Source of the DNA: Clostridium drakei
Lineage (GTDB): Bacteria; Bacillota; Clostridia; Clostridiales; Clostridiaceae
Direction of reading: 5' to 3'
Assembly: GCF_000633595.2 (NCBI RefSeq)
Contig: NZ_JIBU02000014.1
Location: forward strand, 1-64,000
DNA: 64,000 nucleotides
Shown: positions 33,285 through 42,081 of the stretch, piece after piece
Numbering within the stretch: the stretch's first letter is position 1
How the letters are laid out: each line of letters starts with the position of its first letter
Notes under the pieces: model-generated
What the model saw: the letters and a program-made list of their open reading frames with translations, nothing else
Told to the model about the DNA's origin: nothing
Database searches by the model: none
Translations under genes and position numbers: made by a program

Positions 33285-33461
33285 TTTACCAGCCATAAGA
33301 AAAACCAAAGTGCCTTTAAAGGATTGAAATATAAGGATTAGAGGCACTTTTTACATTGTATTTTTAAAACTCCAAAAACGGCTGGTAAAATTTCAAGAAA
33401 ACTCTTTATTTTCAATGGGTTAAGAGGTATAATAAAAAATAAGAATGGCTATTTTACAGTG
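33285..33461 (+). promoter_or_regulatory. CRISPR leader 2
   Basis: It has the same order as leader 1: TTTACCAGCC (33285), T1 terminator hairpin (33308-33352), GGCTGGTAAA (33380), a TATAAT 28 bases before the first repeat, and the identical end AAGAATGGCTATTTTACAGTG. Confidence 0.75.
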
Positions 33462-34084
33462 GTTGAACTATAACATAGGATGTATTTAAATTTATCTTTA
33501 TTATAAAATATAATAGATTTTTCTGTTGTTGAACTATAACATAGGATGTATTTAAATTATATTTTGTACGGTGTATAGTCTGGAATATCTTCTGTTGAAC
33601 TATAACATAGGATGTATTTAAATTTCATTGGTATATTTAGTTCATTATCTAATGGATTAGTTGAACTATAACATAGGATGTATTTAAATTACATTACTGC
33701 TGTTCTTAATGCTTTTTCACTATATGTTGAACTATAACATAGGATGTATTTAAATTGCATATGTATAAGTTGAGCTTCTTGTAAACAAATAGTTGAACTA
33801 TAACATAGGATGTATTTAAATTAAAGTGAAAGGGAGGAATAATAAATGAATGGAAAAGTTGAACTATAACATAGGATGTATTTAAATTTGCAAGTCCTAT
33901 TATCAAATTACGATTTTCTGGAGGTTGAACTATAACATAGGATGTATTTAAATAAAACAAGTAAGTTGCTATTGCTTTGACATAGTAAGTTGAACTATAA
34001 CATAGGATGTATTTAAATAGAAAATGAGTTATTAAATGAAGGGGTACAAAATTTGTTGAACTATAACATAGGATGTATTTAAAT
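33462..34084 (+). CRISPR. CRISPR array 2, 10 repeats and 9 spacers
   Basis: All ten 30-nt repeats are identical and differ from array 1 by one base (ACATAGGATG instead of ACATAAGATG). They start at 33462, 33528, 33594, 33660, 33726, 33792, 33858, 33924, 33989 and 34055; spacers are 35-36 nt and unique. Spacer 6 (33822-33857) contains GGGAGG and, nine bases on, an ATG, as if taken from the start of a gene. The uniform repeats and intact leader point to recent growth. Confidence 0.97.
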
Positions 34085-34208
34085 AAAGTTAACCATAACA
34101 AGATTTTTTATATAGTATATTTAACAAAGCATAGATCAAGCTAAGCGAAACAGTAACTTTGAATTGAACTTAATTACTATAAAATTATAATCTGAGAATT
34201 AGCTAGAT

Positions 34209-34315
34209 TTATTCCATTGCTGCCATTGCTAATATCTACACCTTCTTTATATGGAGCTCTTTCATCTATTGTTCAAGGAGTAAGTGATCTTGGTTTTGTA
34301 CTTAACTTGGATAAG
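34209..34315 (-). repeat. Dispersed imperfect-hairpin repeat (family H), copy F
   Basis: Read on the minus strand: GAGTCTTAGAAAAGCTTATCC at the 5' side, a diverged middle, then AAGAAGGTGTAGATATTAGC and AATGGCAGCAATGGAATAA. Both ends are clear; the loop is replaced. The bases around it (34085-34430) hold no gene. Confidence 0.65.
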
Positions 34316-34430
34316 CTTTTCTAAGACTCAGATGTGTTAAATGTCTAGATGAGATTTAACCAGCTTGCTTAGGTAAGAAGTATTACTCATAAGCAAACTT
34401 CAGCTGAGTATAGGAATCACTTAATTTCTT

Positions 34431-34832
34431 TTATTTCAATCTGTAATTATTTTCCTTACCACTTATTGCTACAATGAAATTTTTGTACATTTCCAAAATT
34501 CTACTTCCTATACATTTTTTTGTAGCTTCGTTATAAACCTTGTAGTTTCCAAAGATAAGTTTATTTCTTCGTGTTTCTATGCCTGAAAAACTCCAGATTC
34601 TCTTAAGATTATCCATTTCTCTACACTTGCAAAAGGCAATAGTATCTTGAGAGTTAGGAGAGTGTCTTATAATATATCCTTTTCCACCACAAATAGGGCA
34701 GTTTTCTAAAGCGTCAAATTCAGATGAGTCCTTCCATGTCCCCTTGATACCACTCTGTTTTTTCTTCTTCTCTTTCATATTTTCCAAATTGCGTTTCCTC
34801 AATCTCTGAATTATATCCCCAACTTTTTTCAT
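34431..34832 (-). pseudogene. Truncated DnaC/DnaI-like helicase loader
   Basis: From ATG 34832 the frame reads MKKVGDIIQRLRKRNLENMK, then a zinc-ribbon segment CPICGGKGYIIRH ... FCKCRE, and IFGNYKVYNEATKKCIG. This is the N-terminal part of phage-type DnaC/DnaI loaders (zinc module plus linker). The protein stops after NFIVAISGKENNYRLK, before the Walker A motif, so the ATPase domain is lost. It overlaps the end of the DnaD-like gene by about 110 bases, as is common in such pairs. An upstream in-frame ATG at 34898 is less likely. Confidence 0.7.
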
Positions 34833-35736
34833 AGTTTCCCCATGTTCTTCCAAAGCTTTCCCCTCCTTGCAGGTTTTTATAATCATCAAAAAAATCACTT
34901 TTAGTTTTAAAGTTGTGGAAACCGTAATAACTTTTATGTTTTTTATAATTATTTAAATAATTTATGACTTCCTTTTCATTCCTTAAACCTTTATTTTTCC
35001 AGCTGTACAGCACTTTTTCAATATATCTCAAATTCTTGGCATTGCTTTTTAGTGCCTGCTTCATTCCAAGAATAATTAAGTCCTTGGAATTAAAGTCCTC
35101 CATAAAATTTTTTAATAAGTTAATTTCATAAGGACTGGCACAGCTTATATTGTCACTGTAAAAACTTACAACATCGGTGAGCTCTTCTTCTTCTTTTTTT
35201 AAGTAATTCTCTGTAGTAATCTCTGGTATTGTTTTATTAAAATAGGCATTATCCACAGGACTTTTTGACTCAATGGAAGAAGGAGAAAGGCACGTATTAC
35301 TGGACTTATTTACATCATCTTCAGAAATGTCAGATGAATTTTTACTTGGCTTTCCTTCAGTGTCAATTGTTGAATTAGTACTATCTTCAAAAGCATCACA
35401 TAAGCTTTCAAGTTTTTCATAATCGATGGTGTACCATTTAGTCTTGTCCATTTTTGATTTGTTGAAATTAGAGCTTAAAACAACTCCTGAAGTTTCAAGC
35501 TTTTTTATAGCTCTTATTATGGTTCTCTTGCATAAAAAGCTTATTTGATTGTGCCAAGCTTCATAGCTGTTATAAATCCATGGTGTGCCATCTATTATGT
35601 GATTGCTCTTTAAAAGCCAGTAATGAATTTGCTGCAGTATTATACTTTCTGTAACTCCAAAAATCTCTGCAAGCTTAGGTTGAAAGACCATAGTGATTTC
35701 ATTTTCCAAAAGTACTTTTTTCATAATAAACACCAA
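34720..35736 (-). CDS. DnaD-domain replication protein (phage/plasmid-type replisome organiser)
   Basis: The protein has 338 residues. The N-terminal 110 residues form a winged-helix domain (FGVTESIILQQIHYWLLKSNHIIDGTPWIYNSYEAWHNQISFLCKRTIIRAIKKLETSGVV) typical of phage replication initiators. A low-complexity Ser-rich linker follows. The C-terminal DnaB_2/DnaD domain (SPYEINLLKNFMEDF ... AKNLRYIEKVLYSWKNKGL) carries the Y-I-x-x-x-L-x-x-W motif. It would bind DNA and, with the DnaC partner, load helicase. GTG 35736 has AAAGGATTG just upstream; ATG 35724 is an alternative. It is probably a relic of a prophage, since the partner gene is broken. Confidence 0.8.
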   Translation of the reverse strand: MVFIMKKVLLENEITMVFQPKLAEIFGVTESIILQQIHYWLLKSNHIIDGTPWIYNSYEAWHNQISFLCKRTIIRAIKKLETSGVVLSSNFNKSKMDKTKWYTIDYEKLESLCDAFEDSTNSTIDTEGKPSKNSSDISEDDVNKSSNTCLSPSSIESKSPVDNAYFNKTIPEITTENYLKKEEEELTDVVSFYSDNISCASPYEINLLKNFMEDFNSKDLIILGMKQALKSNAKNLRYIEKVLYSWKNKGLRNEKEVINYLNNYKKHKSYYGFHNFKTKSDFFDDYKNLQGGESFGRTWGNYEKSWGYNSEIEETQFGKYEREEEKTEWYQGDMEGLI

Positions 35737-36091
35737 TCCTTTACTTATTGATTATTTTTTTCCCTTTAATAATAAAGTCCCATTTTTTGAAGAAAATGTT
35801 GCATAATTATAAAAAAGATATTTTACTTATTTGTACAAAGTTTTTACATAATTTAAATTAATTTAGTGATATGTGACGAGTTTTTATATTTATTATAGAA
35901 TAATTTGGATTTTTAGTGAGGAAAATACTCTAATATAGTAGATTTACAATGAAAAAATCATTCAAAAGAACACATGATAGAAATTTTTTTAATCAAAATT
36001 TTTAATTTTGATTTTGATTTTTTATTTTTTGGAACTTACTTTTAGCATTTTATGAAACTTTGATCAATTATTACAATGATTAAAGAGTATA

Positions 36092-36129
36092 AAAAAGTTC
36101 TGATTGGAAAATTTCAATCAGAACTTTTT
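36092..36129. terminator. Bidirectional hairpin terminator
   Basis: AAAAAGTTCTGATTG at 36092-36106 and CAATCAGAACTTTTT at 36115-36129 form a perfect 15-bp stem. It ends the DUF1659 relic on the minus strand. Confidence 0.8.
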
Positions 36130-36137
36130 AAAGTTAA

Positions 36138-36315
36138 CTATTTTACTGCTAAGTTTGAGCTATTTCTTTCTATTATGTGAGCTGAGTCCTTTGATTTTAA
36201 ATCCAGACCATCAGATGTAAATATGTTTTTTGACTACATCCTTTCCGTTTTTGTCTACTCCATCCTTGTATTTAAGAATCATTGTAGTTTCAAGTTTTGT
36301 TGATTTTGCAGCCAT
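36138..36315 (-). pseudogene. DUF1659 family gene with a frameshift
   Basis: From ATG 36315 (AAAGGATATGATAAAT upstream) the frame reads STKLETTMILKYKDGVDKNG and KDVVKK before running into a stop. One frame over it continues NIFTSDGLDLKSKDSAHIIE and SSNLAVK to a stop at 36138. The break lies in a run of six A. The N-terminal motif L-E-T-T-x-x-L-K-Y-x-x-G-x-D-x-x-G is that of small DUF1659 proteins, which usually occur beside DUF2922; no partner is present here. Confidence 0.8.
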
Positions 36316-36739
36316 ATTTATCATATCCTTTCACTTAATATATAGGGTGGATTTTTGAAAAGGAGACATGGATTTTCATACAATTTAAAAAGTTAAACAC
36401 ATAAATTAATAGGTTTGATTTAAAACAGTTAAAAAGGCATATATTCGGCATTTTAGAGTGTTGACAAAATGTGCAGTACCCCTGTAAAAATATTTATGAA
36501 ATAAAAAGCAAAATTATGAAAGGATTTAATTGAAAAAGTATGTTTTATGATGTATATTTGTAAATGAACGTTTTTAGTTTTAAGGATAAAAGTGTAATTT
36601 TGTGTAATAAAAAGCTAAAATTTAAAGAACATAACAGCGGGGAATTTATGTTTGTGTAAATATTAATTGTATTAATATATTTATTATATTCATTCTTTTA
36701 AAGATTGAACGAAAGAGAACATAAGGAGAGAGAAACTAA
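36316..36739. other. Upstream region of the potassium transporter gene
   Basis: AT-rich. I looked for the ydaO-type c-di-AMP riboswitch that precedes kimA in Bacillus subtilis (its GAACCGGGG and CCGAAUCCGUCAGC cores) and did not find it. A TTGACA at 36461-36466 could be a -35, without a clear -10. Confidence 0.4.
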
Positions 36740-38623
36740 ATGCTTAAGAAATTTTTAGATGTTTTATTTGGAGAACCTTTAGCTAATGAGCAAGGAAAAC
36801 ATGAAAAGTATAATATTCCTTTTGGATTAGCAATCATGGCAAGTGATGCAATATCATCTGTTGCCTATGGTGCACAGGAAATTCTTTTCGTATTAATAGT
36901 TTTAGGTGCATCTGCATATCAATGGTTAACATGGACTTCCTTTATGATTATAGGACTTCTTATAATACTTACCATTGCATATATTCAAATTATAAAAGCT
37001 TATCCTCAAGGTGGAGGAGCTTATAAGGTAGCAAAGGAAAATATAGGAGACAAAGCTGGCTTGTCTGCTGGTGCAGGACTTATAATAAGTTATATACTTA
37101 CTGTTGCAGTTAGTGCTAGTGCTGGTGCAGATGCTATTATTTCAGCATTTGTTGGCTTAGCAGAATATAAGGTTATTTTTGTTGTGGCCATAATTGTAGT
37201 TTTGACTATTTTAAATTTAAGAGGAATAAGTGAATCTTCAAAAATTTTTGCTATACCTACTTATATTTTTATATTTAGTATGATTTTTATGATTGTTTAT
37301 GGCTTGTTTAAGTATTTTGTATTAAATATACACCCACAACCTATGTTTTCAGTTCCTGCAGGAACCACAGAAAATTTATCAATATTTCTTATTTTGAGAG
37401 CTTTTTCTTCAGGTTGTTCTGCATTAACAGGAGTAGAGGCAGTAAGTAACTCTGTTCCAAACTTTCAGGAACCTAGTCAAAAAAGTGCGAAGACTGTTAT
37501 GATACTATTAGCAGCTTTAATATTTTTTATATTTGGTGGTACTTCAGTACTTGCTATATTTTACACAGCAGTACCAATTGCCAATGGCCCTACAGTTGTT
37601 TCGCAGATAGCTTTTGGTGTTTTTCATAATGGAATAATGTATTATGTAATACAATTTAGTACTGCTGTAATTTTACTTATGGCATGTAACACAGCATATA
37701 CAGGTTTCCCAATGCTCATGTACATAGTTGGAAAAGATGGCTTTGCTCCAAGACAATTTACTATTAGAGGTAAAAGGCTTAGTTTTTCTTTTGGAATTTG
37801 TGCTTTGTCATTTATAGCGTGTGTTTTAGTTACTATATTTAAAGCAGATACACATAGACTGATTCCATTATATGCAATTGGAGTATTTATATCCTTTACT
37901 TTAGGCCAATTTGGTATGGTAAATCACTGGAGAAAAGAAAGAGGCAAGGGTTGGATAAAACGTGCTATTATCAATGGATGTGGTGCTGCTGTTACCTTAT
38001 TTACAACTATAATAATTTTAGTTGAAAAATTTAGTGAAGGTGCATTTATAGTTGCCATTCTAATTCCTATGATAATTTTAGTTCAGATGAGAATTAAACA
38101 TCATTATAATAAGGTTGCTAATGGTTTAAGTATTAGTCAGATAAATTTAAAGAAGTTAAATTTAAGGATAAAATATACTCATACTGTAATAGTTCCAATT
38201 GCCAGCTTAAACAAGGCTGTAATTGGTGCACTTAAGTATGCACAAAGTATAAGTGATAATGTTATTGCTCTTAACATTTCAACAGATATGGAAGCAATGG
38301 AAAGGTTAAAACAAAGATGGAGTGAGCTGGATACGGATATTACTCTTATTTCTAAATATTCACCTTATAGAGCTGTAATTACTCCTCTTTTACAAAACAT
38401 AGTGTCAATTGCAGATAAAGCAGGTGAAGATGAAAAAGTAACAGTAATTGTTCCACAGTTTATTACTCACGGACACTTTGGCAAGGTTCTACATAACCAT
38501 ACAAGCTTTTTCATAAGAGAAACTTTACTTAAAAACAATAATATAATTGTGTCTACATTCCCTTATCATTTATCAGATGAGGAAATTGCTGCGGCAAATA
38601 AAAAAAATAAAAAAATAAAATAA
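36740..38623 (+). CDS. kimA: KimA-type potassium importer (APC superfamily)
   Basis: The protein has 627 residues. It opens FLDVLFGEPLANEQGKHEKYNIPFGLAIMASDAISSVAYGAQEIL, the conserved start of the KimA/YdaO group, has about twelve membrane helices, with AYPQGGGAYKVAKENIG and SGCSALTGVEAVSNSVPNFQEP as family motifs, and ends in a cytoplasmic domain of about 160 residues (YTHTVIVPIASLNKAVIGALKYAQSISDNVIALNIS) of the USP-like type. KimA of B. subtilis is a K+/H+ symporter inhibited by c-di-AMP. AAGGAGAGAGAAACTAA precedes the ATG. It is a single gene ended by a strong hairpin. Confidence 0.85.
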   Translation: MLKKFLDVLFGEPLANEQGKHEKYNIPFGLAIMASDAISSVAYGAQEILFVLIVLGASAYQWLTWTSFMIIGLLIILTIAYIQIIKAYPQGGGAYKVAKENIGDKAGLSAGAGLIISYILTVAVSASAGADAIISAFVGLAEYKVIFVVAIIVVLTILNLRGISESSKIFAIPTYIFIFSMIFMIVYGLFKYFVLNIHPQPMFSVPAGTTENLSIFLILRAFSSGCSALTGVEAVSNSVPNFQEPSQKSAKTVMILLAALIFFIFGGTSVLAIFYTAVPIANGPTVVSQIAFGVFHNGIMYYVIQFSTAVILLMACNTAYTGFPMLMYIVGKDGFAPRQFTIRGKRLSFSFGICALSFIACVLVTIFKADTHRLIPLYAIGVFISFTLGQFGMVNHWRKERGKGWIKRAIINGCGAAVTLFTTIIILVEKFSEGAFIVAILIPMIILVQMRIKHHYNKVANGLSISQINLKKLNLRIKYTHTVIVPIASLNKAVIGALKYAQSISDNVIALNISTDMEAMERLKQRWSELDTDITLISKYSPYRAVITPLLQNIVSIADKAGEDEKVTVIVPQFITHGHFGKVLHNHTSFFIRETLLKNNNIIVSTFPYHLSDEEIAAANKKNKKIK

Positions 38624-38718
38624 TTATATAAAGTTTCACAAATAAGCATTTTTAGTGCTAAATTACCTAGAGTAGTTGTGAGTTTGTGGAAAATATTAAT
38701 GAGTTTCATAATATAAAA

Positions 38719-38790
38719 ATGGAGCTGTTGCATTAAGAAATTTTACATACAATATGTTGTGTGATGCATTCTTATTGCAGCAGCTCCATT
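38719..38790. terminator. Bidirectional terminator between convergent genes
   Basis: AATGGAGCTGTTGCATTAAG at 38719 pairs with a mirrored arm ending GCAGCAGCTCCATT at 38790, about 20 bp with few mismatches, followed by T- and A-rich flanks. Confidence 0.8.
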
Positions 38791-38819
38791 ATTTTAATAA
38801 CTTATTAAAGTTCAAATTT

Positions 38820-40367
38820 TTATAATTTAAGGTATCCTAATAATTCTAGAATTCGAAAGGACATATTAATATGAAATACAGTATTACTATTATTTAAATC
38901 AATTTGAAGAATATCTTGAATTTTTTTAAGTCGGTATTTCATAGTATTATAGTGTACATTCATAAAATTTGATGTCTTTTGCATATCAAAATTGTTTTTA
39001 ATATAATTATAAAGGCTTAGCGTATATGAAGTTCCATTTTCTTTGTCCCTGTTAATCAATTGTAATATTAAAGGATCACAAAATTCTTCAAGCTTTTCTT
39101 TAGAAGAACAAGTATCAAATAAATGATAAACAGCATAGTCATTATAGAAGTAAGGACTGTCCTCTTTGTCTAATTTGTATCCTAATTCAGCAGCTTTCAC
39201 TGATTGCATATGAAATTTTGAAATTTTTATTAAGCTTTGAAAACATCGGCTGATGCCTGCAGTAAGTTTGTTATCTGATAATAATTGAATAAATGAATTA
39301 TATATAGTAGTGTCTATTACTGGGGCACTACTAGTTTTTTTATCAATGAGTGTAATTATATGATCAGCATATATCACTGTATGATAATGATAAAAAAAGC
39401 TGCTGATTACTCCCTTCATATGGTAAAGTTTGGTGGTTAAATCAGGAACATGACTTCTAATATAAAAACTTACAACGTAATAGTATGGATATTTTAATTG
39501 ATTTTTTATTTCTTCAATAGAAATTTCTGAGATTATTCTTCCTTTTAATAGCGCTATTATTAATGTTTCAATAGGAGATTTAGGAATAAAAAAACTATAT
39601 TTGCTTTTTTCTATTGAAAGTGCCAGAACACTGCAAATTTCAGGGATAATTGTTATATCACTTTGGGTGATTTCCTTGTTATATTGAAGTATTTTAAGAT
39701 AGGCAATTACAGTGCCATTTAAACGTATTCTTGCAAGTATCTGTTTATGTTTCAAAGAGCCAATTTCCCACATAATATCTGAATCTATAGTGTTTTTTAT
39801 TGTCAGGTTAAAATTTCGTTGATTTATGTATTTTAAAGGTATATGTCCAGCTATAATACATTCCTTCCATAGAGGTTCGTCTATATTGTCACTGAAACCT
39901 GAATAATCCATCAAATGTAAGTACGAATCTGTTAAAAGTAATGGGTTTCCCAGTATTTCCATACAAGTATCCAAAAGTTGTTTGATATTATTACCTTTAC
40001 ATAAAGCCTTAAACAATTTTTCAGAGCAAACTGCTTCCATCTCATGAAATGAAAATAAATCTTGTAATTCATTAAAAATTTTTGAACTGCCTATATTTTC
40101 ATTAATTAAAATGTAATTTATCATAGTATTATTTTTTAAATAGTTAGGTATGTCCACATCTGATAAAAACAATAAATTTGCGGGACTATTTAAAGAAATA
40201 TCTGACGATAGGTTTGAAATACTTCCTAAATAAATAGTATCTGAATTTAATGAGAAATCATTACAATCAAGAAATTTACAGCGTTTCACATATAAATCAT
40301 GTTTAATTCTAAATACAGGGTTATATTTTAGTAATTTATTGACAATTTCACTCATTAGAACTAACAT
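38820..40367 (-). CDS. PucR/CdaR-type transcriptional regulator
   Basis: The protein has 515 residues. The last 60 residues form the PucR HTH_30 domain (TLSLYNYIKNNFDMQKTSNFMNVHYNTMKYRLKKIQDIL). A GGDEF-like CdaR middle domain (PYYYVVSFYIRSHVP, KLTAGISRCFQSLIKISKFHMQSVKAAELG) and an N-terminal sensory part precede it. Such regulators respond to metabolites (purines, sugar acids, amino acids). ATG 40367 follows GGAGG by seven bases. The gene is divergent from the M20 hydrolase cluster at 40545, which is its likely target. Confidence 0.82.
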   Translation of the reverse strand: MLVLMSEIVNKLLKYNPVFRIKHDLYVKRCKFLDCNDFSLNSDTIYLGSISNLSSDISLNSPANLLFLSDVDIPNYLKNNTMINYILINENIGSSKIFNELQDLFSFHEMEAVCSEKLFKALCKGNNIKQLLDTCMEILGNPLLLTDSYLHLMDYSGFSDNIDEPLWKECIIAGHIPLKYINQRNFNLTIKNTIDSDIMWEIGSLKHKQILARIRLNGTVIAYLKILQYNKEITQSDITIIPEICSVLALSIEKSKYSFFIPKSPIETLIIALLKGRIISEISIEEIKNQLKYPYYYVVSFYIRSHVPDLTTKLYHMKGVISSFFYHYHTVIYADHIITLIDKKTSSAPVIDTTIYNSFIQLLSDNKLTAGISRCFQSLIKISKFHMQSVKAAELGYKLDKEDSPYFYNDYAVYHLFDTCSSKEKLEEFCDPLILQLINRDKENGTSYTLSLYNYIKNNFDMQKTSNFMNVHYNTMKYRLKKIQDILQIDLNNSNTVFHINMSFRILELLGYLKL

Positions 40368-40544
40368 AATTTATCCTCCATAAAATTAATTATAGTCTAT
40401 TGTTATGGAATTAACAAGGTTGGAATTTTCAAAATTTTTTATTTGATTGCAAATATTTACAACAAACTGTTGATATTTTTTCAAGATATGACGATGTAAA
40501 AATATTCTGACTTTGATAGCATTGATATAGAAGGAGGGGAAAGC

Positions 40545-41942
40545 ATGGAGGAGTATCATAGGATTTCTGAAATTATAGAGTCAAAAAGACAGTTACTGAT
40601 AAATATCAGTGATGAAATATGGAGATATGCTGAATTAAAATTTCAAGAATTTAAATCAGCAGAGTTATTGTGTAAAACCTTGGAGAAAGAAGAATTTTCA
40701 GTGCAGCGCGGAGCAGCAGGTATAAAGACTGCCTTTGTGGCAAGCTATGGTAAAGGAAAACCGGTAATTGCTATTTTAGGAGAATATGATGCACTTGATG
40801 GATTAAGTCAGGAAGGTGGAGTTACTGAGGAAAAATCAATTATACCTGGTGGAAGTGGTCATGGATGTGGTCACAATCTTCTTGGCACAGGTGCTCTTGG
40901 TGCAGCAATAGCGCTTCGTTATTGCATAAGAGAAAATAATTTGCCAGGAACTATCCGTTATTATGGCTGTCCGGCTGAAGAAGGTGGATGTGGTAAAGTG
41001 TTTATGACTAGAGAGGGATTGTTTAATGATGTTGATTGTGCATTGTCATGGCATCCTGATACAGGTAACTATGTTGGTACTAATTCTTGTCTTGCATTGT
41101 ATAATGTATATTTTAAGTTTAAGGGAAAAAGCTCACATGCGGCTATGGTACCACATTTAGGAAGAAGTGCATTGGATGCAGTAGAATTGATGAATGTAGG
41201 TGTAAACTATCTAAGAGAGCATATAATTCCAGAGGCGAGAATTCATTATGCCATAACCAATGCAGGAGGCAGTGCTCCCAATATTGTACAAGCGGAAGCT
41301 GAGGATTACTTTTCTATTCGAGCACCTAAAATATCACAAGCAAGGGGGATTTATGAAAGAGCTTGTGATGTTGCTAAGGGAGCAGCCTTAATGACTGGAA
41401 CTAAGGTTGAAATATCAATTGATTCAGCTCTTTCAAATTTTGTTCCAAATAAGACCTTGGAAATGCTCATATATAAAAGTTTTTCTAAGTTAGGAACGCC
41501 TGAGTACAGCGAAAATGACAGACAGTTGGCTAAGAAGTTTAGAACCTCACTGTCAGAAGATAACAAGAAAAGTGATATTCATGTATTAACTGTTAAAGAA
41601 TTAAGAGATAAAGATATTTCAGAAATAGTGAATCCTTTTAATGACAATGAAAAAACTTTACCTGTATCTACTGATGTAGGAGATGTAAGCTGGATTGTAC
41701 CAACAGGTATGTTCAATACGGCTTGTGCAGTTTTAGGTACTCCAATACATTCATGGATATTCGTTGCTCAAGGAAATACATCTATTGCACATAAAGGAAT
41801 GCTGCAGGCTGGAAAGGTAATTGCACTAACTGCAGTAGAACTTTTCAAGAATCCTGAAATAATTCAAAATGCAAAAAGAGAATTAAAAGAACGCTTAGGT
41901 GGAGAGACTTATTCTTGTCCTATACCTAAAAAAAATCAATAG
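40545..41942 (+). CDS. M20-family amidohydrolase, AbgB-like
   Basis: The protein has 465 residues. Metal motifs are in order: AILGEYDALDGL, PGGSGHGCGHNLLGTGA, YYGCPAEEGGCGKVFMTR, ALSWHPDTGNYV, plus a dimerisation insert (KSSHAAMVPHLGRSALDAVELMN) and the late ligand region AHKGMLQAG. This fits the p-aminobenzoyl-glutamate / N-acyl-amino-acid hydrolase group, which cleaves amide-linked conjugates. It starts with GAAGGAGGGGAAAGC. It shares an intergenic region of 177 bases with the PucR gene and precedes an MFS transporter and a flavoenzyme. Confidence 0.85.
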   Translation: MEEYHRISEIIESKRQLLINISDEIWRYAELKFQEFKSAELLCKTLEKEEFSVQRGAAGIKTAFVASYGKGKPVIAILGEYDALDGLSQEGGVTEEKSIIPGGSGHGCGHNLLGTGALGAAIALRYCIRENNLPGTIRYYGCPAEEGGCGKVFMTREGLFNDVDCALSWHPDTGNYVGTNSCLALYNVYFKFKGKSSHAAMVPHLGRSALDAVELMNVGVNYLREHIIPEARIHYAITNAGGSAPNIVQAEAEDYFSIRAPKISQARGIYERACDVAKGAALMTGTKVEISIDSALSNFVPNKTLEMLIYKSFSKLGTPEYSENDRQLAKKFRTSLSEDNKKSDIHVLTVKELRDKDISEIVNPFNDNEKTLPVSTDVGDVSWIVPTGMFNTACAVLGTPIHSWIFVAQGNTSIAHKGMLQAGKVIALTAVELFKNPEIIQNAKRELKERLGGETYSCPIPKKNQ

Positions 41943-42000
41943 TCAATTAGTATATTAATTTTTGGAGGTGTAATTATTAGTATGAAAAGTAATGAAGGAT

Positions 42001-42081
42001 TGTGTTATTGGGTTAACTGATATTTCTAAAGCTAAAGAGATTCTTGGTGGACATATGGCTTTTATGGGATATAACGGCTGA
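42001..42081 (+). pseudogene. Internal fragment of a uroporphyrinogen-decarboxylase-like gene
   Basis: The frame reads VIGLTDISKAKEILGGHMAF and MGYNG, then a stop. The motif T-D-I-x-K-A-K-E-I-L-G-G-x-x-A-x-M-G is characteristic of URO-D/MtaA-like methyltransferase proteins of anaerobes. The rest of the gene is missing. Confidence 0.55.

Noticed and set aside
32437-34101. Open minus-strand frames across the CRISPR arrays (for example 32437-32694 and 33706-34101)
   Set aside because: They are translations of the 30-nt repeats (recurring FKYILCYSST) and are open only because repeat plus spacer is often a multiple of three.
5240-34315. raiA or HEARO RNA identity for family H
   Set aside because: raiA is normally single-copy and larger; I cannot confirm HEARO features and no associated HNH gene is in the window.
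36316-36739. c-di-AMP (ydaO-type) riboswitch before kimA
   Set aside because: The conserved cores known for this riboswitch could not be found; likewise in 58518-58990 before kdp.
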